Below, piece by piece: positions 34,549-41,046 of a stretch of 64,000 bases of DNA; the stretch's first letter is position 1; each line of letters begins with the position of its first letter. Source of the stretch: JAITMY01 sp031553765 (GTDB lineage Bacteria; Bacteroidota; Bacteroidia; Bacteroidales; UBA932); contig JAVBKY010000003.1 of the NCBI GenBank assembly GCA_031553765.1, forward strand, positions 124,001 to 188,000, in the 5' to 3' direction. The notes under the pieces are model-generated. The model was given only the letters and a program-made list of their open reading frames with translations. It made no database searches and was not told the origin of the DNA. The position numbers and the translations under genes were made by a program.

Positions 34549-35028
34549 ACGTTTCCATAGTCGCAACAGTTGCCAGCCAAAAAACAGCCCCGCAATTGCG
34601 CCACATCCAAACCAGCGCCACACGTTTACACTTTTCTTTTCGACGCTTTCGGCGGCTTGGCTTTCGGTGCTGGCGTCGCTCTTAGCGTCGCCGCTTGCCA
34701 GCGTTGCCGCGTCGCTCTTTTTGTTTGAGGCGGTCGCCTCTTTGGTTTCACTCGCTGCGGCGGTAGTCGTTCTACGTTGCAGCGGTGGTGTTCCCGTGGC
34801 GGGGTCGGTCGGCTTTGAGGTGTCGAACTCTTCAACCACCGTTGAAACTTTCACATCGGTAGCGGTTGTTTTTACATCGCTTTCAATGGTCGTCTGCACG
34901 GTTGCTTCGAGCGTTTGCACCTCGGCGCTTTGCTCCAACTTTGCAGCGCTTGACGCCACACGGCTAACGCTACAACTAAACAAGCATAGGCTAACCGCCG
35001 CTAACAATATCGCCGACATCTTTTTCAT
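34522..35028 (-). CDS. Candidate u-spanin: lipoprotein with C-terminal membrane anchor
   Basis: A 168-residue protein. The N terminus is a lipoprotein signal (MKKMSAILLAAVSLCLFSC, lipobox LFSC). The middle (20-135) is Ala/Thr/Ser/Glu-rich and low in structure. A single membrane helix near the C terminus (WFGCGAIAGLFFGWQLLRLW) is followed by positive residues (KRIKNYLKPL). A lipidated N terminus plus a C-terminal helix with a cytoplasmic basic tail is the unimolecular spanin design of phage T1 gp11. It lies in the lysis cassette after the amidase and overlaps the preceding gene by 38 bp, the way Rz1 overlaps Rz. Role inferred from topology and place. Confidence 0.72.
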   Translation of the reverse strand: MKKMSAILLAAVSLCLFSCSVSRVASSAAKLEQSAEVQTLEATVQTTIESDVKTTATDVKVSTVVEEFDTSKPTDPATGTPPLQRRTTTAAASETKEATASNKKSDAATLASGDAKSDASTESQAAESVEKKSVNVWRWFGCGAIAGLFFGWQLLRLWKRIKNYLKPL

Positions 35029-35368
35029 CTGCCAATTTTTTAACGAGCCGCGTAAGGCTCATTACTTTTTGTTCGAGGCTTTCCACCTTGCGCGTGAGCG
35101 TGGCTTTTTCTTCGAGCCATGCCGACTTTTCTTGCATGAGGTGAAGCGTCTTTTTTTGCTCCGCCGCGTACTTTTCCGTCGTTTCGCTGATGTGAGTAGT
35201 GAGGTTGCCGATAGAGGTTAACAGCGGCGTAACCGCCTTTTCGAACAGCTCCAAATCGGTAGCCTTTTTTTCTCGCTTGGTTAGCAACTTGGAAAACCAC
35301 CAGCCCACGCCGCCACCTATGAGAGTTGTAACGACATACATTGCAACCTCTCGCATAAATTCACTCAT
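34991..35368 (-). CDS. Lysis-cassette membrane protein with coiled coil (holin- or spanin-associated)
   Basis: A 125-residue protein. One N-terminal membrane helix (VAMYVVTTLIGGGVGWWF) is followed by a basic patch (KLLTKREKK) and a long coiled coil to residue 115. The basic residues after the helix favour a cytoplasmic C terminus, which argues against a classical i-spanin; an XhlA-like or holin-partner role is possible. It lies between the amidase and the lipoprotein and overlaps both (4 and 38 bp). Confidence 0.7.
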   Translation of the reverse strand: MSEFMREVAMYVVTTLIGGGVGWWFSKLLTKREKKATDLELFEKAVTPLLTSIGNLTTHISETTEKYAAEQKKTLHLMQEKSAWLEEKATLTRKVESLEQKVMSLTRLVKKLADEKDVGDIVSGG

Positions 35369-35829
35369 TGCTCAATTCCGATTGATTTTAGCCACTTTTG
35401 CACGTCAAAGCACGGGCAGCTCGTCGCTGCTAATTCGCCATGCCCTACAATGCGAACAAGGGGGTGTTTTGTGTGAAACTCCAACACGTACTTTGCGAGG
35501 CTTTCCAGCTGCGCAGGTGTGCGCGTGTCCTTTGCTGTTTTGCCGTCGGCGGCAAGTCCGCCAACGTACACAACGTGTCGGCTCACTTCATTGTAGCCCT
35601 TGGCGCCGTTGGTAATTTCCCACAAATCAACTTGCGCGTCCTCGTTATTGTCAACTAAGCGCTCCCACCTGCCGTCGAGGTGCAGCATATCGGTATAACC
35701 GACCTGCCGCCAGCCCCTGCCTTTGGGCTTCGCCGATGTATGCCACTCCCGAATTTCAGAGGCTTTCACTTCCCTGTTCTCGGGGGTGGCAGTATCGTGA
35801 ATAACGAGGTACTTCAAGTTCCTTGCCAT
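35365..35829 (-). CDS. Endolysin, N-acetylmuramoyl-L-alanine amidase
   Basis: A 154-residue Amidase_2/PGRP-fold enzyme. The zinc ligands are in YLVIHDTATP near residue 8 (His) and RIVGHGELAATSCPCFDVQKW near 125 (His and Cys), with YNEVSRHVVYVGG in between. It cleaves the bond between MurNAc and the stem peptide to release phage. No signal peptide is present, so a holin or similar pathway is needed for export. It opens the lysis cassette. Confidence 0.93.
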   Translation of the reverse strand: MARNLKYLVIHDTATPENREVKASEIREWHTSAKPKGRGWRQVGYTDMLHLDGRWERLVDNNEDAQVDLWEITNGAKGYNEVSRHVVYVGGLAADGKTAKDTRTPAQLESLAKYVLEFHTKHPLVRIVGHGELAATSCPCFDVQKWLKSIGIEQ

Positions 35830-35832
35830 TCG

Positions 35833-36903
35833 CTACGCTTGCGCCTTAGCGCTGTAAATGGCGCCGATACAATCTTCACCCAGCGGCAAGCAAATGGAGT
35901 ACTTGCGGAAGTTGATTTCACTCGCTTGCGTGTCGGGGGCGTTTTCTGCCTTTCTCCAGTACATCTTTGCGGAACCGTCGGCGCGCATGCACTTGCTATC
36001 AGCAAAGGCAACCGACGCCATCCTGTGCTTGGCATCGTCCACAACGGCGCCAAATGGCACTTTCTTACCCGTTGTTACATCGAAATACGGGCAATCGGTG
36101 AACTCGTAAATGTCGAAGCTATTCATGCGCGTAATCTTGCCGCTTTCATGCTCGTAGTACTGCTTTTGGAAGTTTTGGTCGAGCGCCAGCAAGTCGTTTA
36201 CGTGGTCGGGGCAAAGCACCAACACGCGCTGCGAAGCGGGAACTTTCAGCTTGTCAAACGCCTTTTTTAGCTTCAACAGGTCTTTGCGGGTAAACACCTT
36301 ACGACCCTCTTCTGCGTCCACTTCGCCGCTGGTAACCACCACGGGTGCGCCTGTCTTGCCCTCGTTGGGAGCAAGTGCGTGAAGTGCCTTAGCAAACTTC
36401 TTTTCTTCGATAGCTTCCTTGTGTAGCTCAACCGAGGTACCCATTTTGTCGTAGCTAATCGCGTGTAGCTCGTCGTCGGTAATAACCGTGCGTTCGGTTT
36501 GGTACTTGTCCAAGCCAATAGGCTTGTCGGCGTCCTTAGCATCTGAAATGCCGATAGGATAGGTAGTGTTATTCACCAGTACCGCGGGCTTTCCGCCGAT
36601 GTTTACAAAGTGGATAACATCGTTTTCAACCTTGCTATCGTAGGACTTGATACGCTTGTACCAGCCCACCGCTTCTTCGGTTAGCTTAAATGCCTTATTC
36701 AAGTAGCCCGTCCATACTTCCGTAAAGACGCCAGCGCCCAGCACACCCGCGGGCATAAAGCCGCCAACAGCCGCCGAAATAAAGCCCGCTGCGGGAACAG
36801 TAATAGCCCCCACAAGCGCGTCAAAGCCAGCCGCCGACGCTATGGTTGCTCCAAATACGCTGCTTACTGCAAGCAGCATTACAAAAGATAAAATGCGTTT
36901 CAT
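35833..36903 (-). CDS. Major capsid protein (Bacteroidetes Mu-like type)
   Basis: A 356-residue protein. The core from residue ~58 (VFTEVWTGYLNKAFKLTEEAVGW, VENDVIHFVNIGGKPAVLVNNTTYPI, LDKYQTERTVITDDELHAISYDKMGTSVELHKEAI) is the conserved P22/HK97-type coat motif of these prophages. The C terminus has SKCMRADGSAKMYWRKA. Unusually, the first 58 residues begin with a perfect-looking signal peptide (MKRILSFVMLLAVSSVFGATIASA) and a Gly/Ala-rich linker. A shorter start at the Met in GGFMPAGVLG is possible. It follows the protease/scaffold gene, as in Mu gpT. Confidence 0.82.
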   Translation of the reverse strand: MKRILSFVMLLAVSSVFGATIASAAGFDALVGAITVPAAGFISAAVGGFMPAGVLGAGVFTEVWTGYLNKAFKLTEEAVGWYKRIKSYDSKVENDVIHFVNIGGKPAVLVNNTTYPIGISDAKDADKPIGLDKYQTERTVITDDELHAISYDKMGTSVELHKEAIEEKKFAKALHALAPNEGKTGAPVVVTSGEVDAEEGRKVFTRKDLLKLKKAFDKLKVPASQRVLVLCPDHVNDLLALDQNFQKQYYEHESGKITRMNSFDIYEFTDCPYFDVTTGKKVPFGAVVDDAKHRMASVAFADSKCMRADGSAKMYWRKAENAPDTQASEINFRKYSICLPLGEDCIGAIYSAKAQA

Positions 36904-36940
36904 TCGTTATTAAAAATTACTTTTTGGTTTCACATACTTT

Positions 36941-37363
36941 TTACGCTTCGAGCGTGGGCGCAACGCCAAACTCCGCCTTGTACAATGCGATGTACTGCTT
37001 GGGGTTTTCGCCTTTCAGCTTTTCGGCGGTTGCGGGGGTAAGGTCGCCCCACTTCAATTCGAGCGTTTCCTTTTTGCCGCCCCTTTCGTCGATAAAATCA
37101 GTAGGCTTTGCGGCAGTCTTTAGCGGTGCCAGCGTCTTGCTTAGGAAGTCCGCACCCATGCTCTTACCAAGAGCCAAGTAGTGGTCTTTTTGGTCGGCGT
37201 TAATGCGCGTGTCCGCAATTGCCGCATCCACTATACCCGCCACCGCTGCCAGCGCGAGCTTTTCGCCGTTTTCGGCTCTGTCTTTCAGCGCCGAAATTGC
37301 GGCAACCGCTTGGTCGCTGGTGGCTGTTTCTGACAACCCCAGCGCAAGAAAAATAGTTTTCAT
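36941..37363 (-). CDS. Internal-start scaffold protein inside the protease gene
   Basis: The same frame from the ATG at 37363 gives 140 residues. The upstream sequence AAATTTACAAAAC just before it is A-rich and SD-free, typical of starts in this phylum, and the linker immediately before is low complexity. Mu and lambda make scaffold by in-frame internal initiation in this way. Plausible but not proven by sequence. Confidence 0.55.
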   Translation of the reverse strand: MKTIFLALGLSETATSDQAVAAISALKDRAENGEKLALAAVAGIVDAAIADTRINADQKDHYLALGKSMGADFLSKTLAPLKTAAKPTDFIDERGGKKETLELKWGDLTPATAEKLKGENPKQYIALYKAEFGVAPTLEA

Positions 37364-37897
37364 GTTTTGTAAATTTTGATTATTACTATTGCCCTCGTCG
37401 GGGTTTTCCTTGTTGAGCGATAAAAGCGGCAAGGCGTCGCAAGTTGCACCGCTGCCTAATTCTAAAGTTTTACCGTTGTAACACAACTGCAAAGCGTCGT
37501 CGTTGCCGCCTATATCTACAATGCTTATCTCAATCAACTTGCTGCGCGTAATCGTTTCGCGGGTTTGTCCCACAAGTATTAGCGCAGGGTCGTTGCTGGT
37601 TTCGACAATTTCAAACTTTGGCGATAACATGCGCAAAAAGTTGTTTTCCCACTTGTCGGCAATTCGCTTGGCAAACTCATCGTTAAGGTCAAAAACAGGC
37701 GTGCCAATTATCTTGGCACCGTCCAGCCTTAAATTTTCTACCCGCCCAATCGGCATTCTGTCGCCACCGCGCTGGTGCATATACAGCAGCACAGGGTTGC
37801 GCTCGTACTGTGCGTAGTCAACGCCCACCGTAATTACGCGCGAGCCGACTTCGTTAACTCTTTCGGTTGAAATAACCGCCTCTTTCGTTTTACCCAT
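36941..37897 (-). CDS. Prohead protease with C-terminal scaffold domain (Mu gpI/gpZ-like)
   Basis: A 318-residue protein. The N-terminal ~165 residues are a phage serine protease of the Mu I type (GVDYAQYERNPVLLYMHQRGGDRMPIGRVENL, then FLRMLSPKFEIV and KLIEISIVDIGG). After an Asn/Gln linker the last 140 residues (MKTIFLALGLSETATSDQAV...) are an Ala/Lys-rich scaffold. The internal Met at 37363 is preceded by an A-rich leader, so the scaffold can be made alone, as Mu Z is made inside I. A tRNA ends only 14 bp before the start codon. Confidence 0.85.
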   Translation of the reverse strand: MGKTKEAVISTERVNEVGSRVITVGVDYAQYERNPVLLYMHQRGGDRMPIGRVENLRLDGAKIIGTPVFDLNDEFAKRIADKWENNFLRMLSPKFEIVETSNDPALILVGQTRETITRSKLIEISIVDIGGNDDALQLCYNGKTLELGSGATCDALPLLSLNKENPDEGNSNNQNLQNMKTIFLALGLSETATSDQAVAAISALKDRAENGEKLALAAVAGIVDAAIADTRINADQKDHYLALGKSMGADFLSKTLAPLKTAAKPTDFIDERGGKKETLELKWGDLTPATAEKLKGENPKQYIALYKAEFGVAPTLEA

Positions 37898-37911
37898 TGC
37901 TTTAAAAATTG

Positions 37912-37982
37912 TACGCGATACGGGATTTGAACCCGTGTTTGCTGCTTAAATGCAACTGTTCTAACCGCTGAACTAACCGCGC
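37912..37982 (-). tRNA. tRNA with six-base anticodon loop (identity unclear; Lys-like or UAA-reading)
   Basis: All four arms pair: acceptor GCGCGGT/ATCGCGT, D arm GTTC/GAAC, anticodon stem GTTGC/GCAGC, T arm ACGGG/CCCGT with loop TTCAAAT. The anticodon loop is only ATTTAA. Taking T33 as the second base gives TTA (reads UAA stop); a one-base loss from a Lys loop CTTTTAA is an alternative origin. CCA is not encoded. It lies 14 bp before the protease start on the same strand. Confidence 0.75.
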
Positions 37983-38039
37983 TCCGCGTGTCTTTCCACG
38001 CCGTCAAACAAACCCAAAAAACAAACAACAAAAGCCTTG

Positions 38040-38112
38040 TTGCGGGGGACGGACTCGAACCGCCGACCTCAAGGGAATGAACCTTGCGAGCTACCTACTG
38101 CTCCACCCCACG
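38040..38112 (-). tRNA. Initiator-like tRNA-Met (CAT)
   Basis: A 73-nt cloverleaf with anticodon CAT in loop TTCATTC. The acceptor CGTGGGG/CCCCGCA has the C1:A72 mismatch that marks bacterial initiator tRNAs, and the D arm GAGC...GCTC with ggtagctcg resembles tRNA-fMet. The anticodon stem is CAAGG/CCTTG, so the three consecutive G-C pairs of true initiators are reduced to two. It is the first element of the leftward late transcript. Confidence 0.88.
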
Positions 38113-38128
38113 ATGTGTTTTCACGATG

Positions 38129-38160
38129 CAAAAATGCAAGGTGTTTTTCGCTGCAACAAA
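38129..38160 (-). promoter_or_regulatory. Promoter of the leftward late operon and its tRNAs
   Basis: On the minus strand: TTTG (38157-38160), 20 bp, then CATTTTTG (38129-38136), one mismatch from TAnnTTTG. The first tRNA begins 16 bp downstream, the same distance as in the host tRNA-Phe promoter. Confidence 0.6.
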
Positions 38161-38271
38161 AAGAGTGTCAAAACTTTGCATTATTTTTTTATAGGGGGTA
38201 AATAGACGCCATTTTTGCACTGCAAAAACGGGCAATGTTGCCCCAAAATCAAAAAAATCAAATTCGTATGA

Positions 38272-38763
38272 ATGGCAAAAAAGACGAGTAAGAACGCGGG
38301 GCAAGAAGAGTTCGCGTTTGCGTTGTACATGAACAACACGCCCGTTAATGAAATTGCTGAAAAGGTTGGCATAAGTCGTCAATCAATAAGCAAGTGGATT
38401 AGCAAAGGGGGCTGGGCGGAACGGCGCGCAGCAAAAAATATCACGCGCCCCGAGCTGGCAAACCGACTTTTGGCGGCAATCGCCACCGAGATAGAACGGT
38501 TGAATGAAAAGACCGATAAAAATGACGATAGCGGCATATCAAACGGCGTCATTGATAAGTTATCGAAAATGGCGGCTATCGTTGAAAAACTCGACAAAAA
38601 AGCGTCGGTGGTGGACGCTATCGAAGTGTTTATCGCTTTCGGTAAGTGGTGCCAGTACCGCGCAAGTATCGACCCCGAGCTGACGCCTGAACTCATTAAG
38701 GCAATCAATAAGTATCAAGACTTGTACATAAGCGAAATGCTGGGCGACAAGTTGAAAGGATAG
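38272..38763 (+). CDS. Terminase small subunit / DUF1804-like packaging protein
   Basis: A 163-residue protein. An N-terminal HTH (FALYMNNTPVNEIAEKVGISRQSISKWISKGGW, residues 15-48) is followed by a helical, Lys/Glu-rich oligomerisation region (KMAAIVEKLDKKASVVDAIEVFIAFGKW). Mu gp27-type small terminases have this layout and recognise the packaging site. The large subunit follows 6 bp downstream. It is the first gene of the rightward late operon, divergent from the tRNAs. Confidence 0.82.
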   Translation: MAKKTSKNAGQEEFAFALYMNNTPVNEIAEKVGISRQSISKWISKGGWAERRAAKNITRPELANRLLAAIATEIERLNEKTDKNDDSGISNGVIDKLSKMAAIVEKLDKKASVVDAIEVFIAFGKWCQYRASIDPELTPELIKAINKYQDLYISEMLGDKLKG

Positions 38764-38769
38764 TAAGTT

Positions 38770-40305
38770 ATGGCAAAAAGCAACGAGTTAGAGGCGTATA
38801 AGCTTTGGAAAAAGCACTGCGAAAACGTACAGCAGCAAACGACAGTCAATAAGTCGGAAAGCCCCGCGGATAAGCAAGCGCGTATTGAGCGCGCCCGCGT
38901 GGATTACGCCTTTTTCGTCGATTACTACTTCCCGCACTACACCACCAACGCGCAAACGGGCAAGCATACCGCCAGCGCGCCGTTTCACATTGACGCAGCA
39001 AAAAAGGTGCTGAAAAATCGCAACTTAAAAGCGGTGTTTAAGTGGGCGCGCGGACACGCAAAAAGTACGCACTTCGACGTAATGATACCGCTATGGTTGA
39101 AGTGCCAAAAGGTGCGTGAAATTAACGTCATGGTGCTGGTGGGTAAGAGCCAAGACAACGCCAATACGCTGCTGGGCGACATACAAGCCGAACTTGAATT
39201 TAACCAGCGCTACATAAACGATTTCGGGCTGCAAAAGAACGAGGGTTCATGGCAAGACGGCGAGTTTGTTACCGCCGACGGCGTGGCGTTCTTCGCCCGT
39301 GGTCGCGGACAATCACCGCGCGGCTTGCGCTACCGCAGCAACCGACCCGACTACATCGTGATTGACGACCTCGACGACGACGAGCTGGTGAACAACCCCG
39401 AGCGCGTAACAAGGCTAACCAACTGGGTAAAAGAGGCGCTTTTTGGCGCGCTTGACGGCGGGCGCGGGCGCTTTATCATGGTGGGTAACTTAATCGGTAA
39501 AAACAGCGTTTTAGCCAACATTGCTGCCACCAACGGGGTGCATGTTTCGCAGGTCAACGTGTGGGGTAAAGACGGTTTGCCGTCGTGGTCGGCAAAGTGG
39601 ACGGCAGACGAGGTGCAGGCAATGGAGATATTCCAAGGGTATCGCTCGTTTCAAAAGGAAATGATGAACAACCCGATTACCGAGGGCGCCGTGTTCAAAA
39701 ACGATTGGATAAGGTGGAAAAAAGCGCTACCGCTACACAAGTACGACGAGTTGGTGGTGTACTGCGACCCGTCGTTTAAGTCCACCAGCAAAAACGACTT
39801 CAAGGCGATTAAGTTTTGGGGCAAGACAGGCAGGGAACTGCACAACCTTGCGGCGTTCGTTCGACAAACGACCGTTGCCGAAATGGTGCGCTGGTTTTAC
39901 GACCTGCACGAAAGCCTGCCCGAAAATGTAACGGTGTCGTACTACATCGAAGCCAACTTTTTGCAAGACGTCCTTTTGGACGAATTTAAGCGTGAGGGCG
40001 ACGCGCGCGGGTACCAATTACCCATACGCGCCGACAAGCGAAAAAAGCCCGACAAATTCCAGCGTATCGAGGGAATTAGCCCGCTGTGGGAGCGCGGCTT
40101 TGTGTACTACGATATAAGCAAAAAGAACGACCCCGATATGCTGGCGGGCATTGAACAGCTGCTGGCATTTGAAAAGGGCATGAGCGGACACGACGACGCC
40201 CCCGACGCTGACGAGGGCGCTATCTACATACTACAACAGCGAACACGAGTACAAACCTTTGCGCCGCAAATAGGCGGGCGCAGCAATTCAAAACACGCAT
40301 GGTAA
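38770..40305 (+). CDS. Terminase large subunit (Mu gp28-like)
   Basis: A 511-residue packaging motor. The ATPase domain shows a Walker A-like KWARGHAKSTHFDVM near residue 98 and Walker B YIVIDDLDDDE near 195. The C-terminal RNase H-like nuclease starts at LVVYCDPSFKSTSKNDFKA near 328 (first acidic residue), with later acidic residues in APDADEGAIY. It cuts and pumps DNA into the prohead; Mu-type phages package host-flanked genomes by headful. Confidence 0.93.
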   Translation: MAKSNELEAYKLWKKHCENVQQQTTVNKSESPADKQARIERARVDYAFFVDYYFPHYTTNAQTGKHTASAPFHIDAAKKVLKNRNLKAVFKWARGHAKSTHFDVMIPLWLKCQKVREINVMVLVGKSQDNANTLLGDIQAELEFNQRYINDFGLQKNEGSWQDGEFVTADGVAFFARGRGQSPRGLRYRSNRPDYIVIDDLDDDELVNNPERVTRLTNWVKEALFGALDGGRGRFIMVGNLIGKNSVLANIAATNGVHVSQVNVWGKDGLPSWSAKWTADEVQAMEIFQGYRSFQKEMMNNPITEGAVFKNDWIRWKKALPLHKYDELVVYCDPSFKSTSKNDFKAIKFWGKTGRELHNLAAFVRQTTVAEMVRWFYDLHESLPENVTVSYYIEANFLQDVLLDEFKREGDARGYQLPIRADKRKKPDKFQRIEGISPLWERGFVYYDISKKNDPDMLAGIEQLLAFEKGMSGHDDAPDADEGAIYILQQRTRVQTFAPQIGGRSNSKHAW

Positions 40306-40580
40306 AATTTTTTTTCTTTCTCATTGGCGATTTTTTCGCGTCTTTGGGTGTAACTCATTTCGTGCGCGGCTACTTCAACCGCCGCCGCTTCAAAAGCAAA
40401 ATACGGCAATGCGAAAAGCTGAACCGCTGGCACAATGGCAAGCACATTGTGGTGCGCTACAAAAAGAAGCCGCTACTACTCAACAAGCGGACGTTTAAAG
40501 ACCTCAAAGCGCAGGGCTGGTTCCCGCGCGCAACGTGGGGCGACATGCAAAAAATACAAGTAACCCTCGAAAACTTATAG
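40299..40580 (+). CDS. Hypothetical protein with N-terminal membrane segment
   Basis: A 93-residue protein starting inside the terminase stop region (ATGGTAA overlap). Residues 2-25 are hydrophobic and Phe-rich (MVKFFFFLIGDFFASLGVTHF), the rest basic (RRRFKSKIRQCEKLNR, HIVVRYKKKPLLLNKRTFK). I do not recognise a family. It could be a holin-like or membrane-attached protein, but nothing beyond the hydrophobic N terminus supports that. Confidence 0.68.
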   Translation: MVKFFFFLIGDFFASLGVTHFVRGYFNRRRFKSKIRQCEKLNRWHNGKHIVVRYKKKPLLLNKRTFKDLKAQGWFPRATWGDMQKIQVTLENL

Positions 40581-40584
40581 CCGA

Positions 40585-41010
40585 ATGTTTATTGAAGTGG
40601 AAGACTACAGCGCCGTTTGCGACGAGCGCGAATTTGACGCGGTGCAAAACAGCGAAGCGACACGAAAGAAAGCCGAGCAAACGGCAATAAAAGAGGTTGC
40701 CAGCTACCTGCGCACGCGCTACGATGTTGACAAAATATTTGCCGCCACAGGCGACGAGCGCGACGAACACTTGGTAACGATAGTTGTAAACGTAGCGCTG
40801 TACTACCTAAGCCAGCGCCTACCGAGCAAAATGGCGGGCGAAAAACGCGAAACGCTCTACGACAAAGCCATTGCATGGCTTACTAAGGTGCAAAAAGGCG
40901 GCGCCTCGCCCAACCTGCCCGCACTTGCAAGCGGGGGCGGTACCGCCGATAGTACCGACACCTTCCCTATGGCGGTGGGTGGAATGCCGCGCGCAACATA
41001 CACATGGTAA
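40585..41010 (+). CDS. DUF1320/Mu gp36-like head-tail protein
   Basis: A 141-residue protein. The helical core (TAIKEVASYLRTRYDVDKIF, HLVTIVVNVALYYLSQRLPSKM, LYDKAIAWLTKVQKGG) is the DUF1320 pattern, followed by a flexible Gly/Pro-rich tail ending PRATYTW. Mu gp36 is a head-completion adaptor in the neck. Here it sits before the portal rather than after the capsid, consistent with rearranged head genes. Confidence 0.78.
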   Translation: MFIEVEDYSAVCDEREFDAVQNSEATRKKAEQTAIKEVASYLRTRYDVDKIFAATGDERDEHLVTIVVNVALYYLSQRLPSKMAGEKRETLYDKAIAWLTKVQKGGASPNLPALASGGGTADSTDTFPMAVGGMPRATYTW

Positions 41011-41016
41011 AAGGGA

Positions 41017-41045
41017 TTTTAAAAACGCTTTAAAAGGATTTTAAT
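41017..41045 (+). promoter_or_regulatory. 11-bp-phased TTTAAA array before the portal gene
   Basis: TTTAAA (41018), TTTAAA (41029) and TTTAAT (41040), exactly 11 bp apart, the last ending one base before the ATG at 41047. Plus-strand counterpart of the minus-strand arrays. Confidence 0.72.
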
Positions 41046-41046
41046 A

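Noticed and set aside
38171..38178. AAACTTTG as a -7 box for the rightward late operon
   Set aside because: First base mismatched and no -33 box 19-21 bp upstream; not reported as a promoter, although some rightward promoter must lie in 38113-38271.
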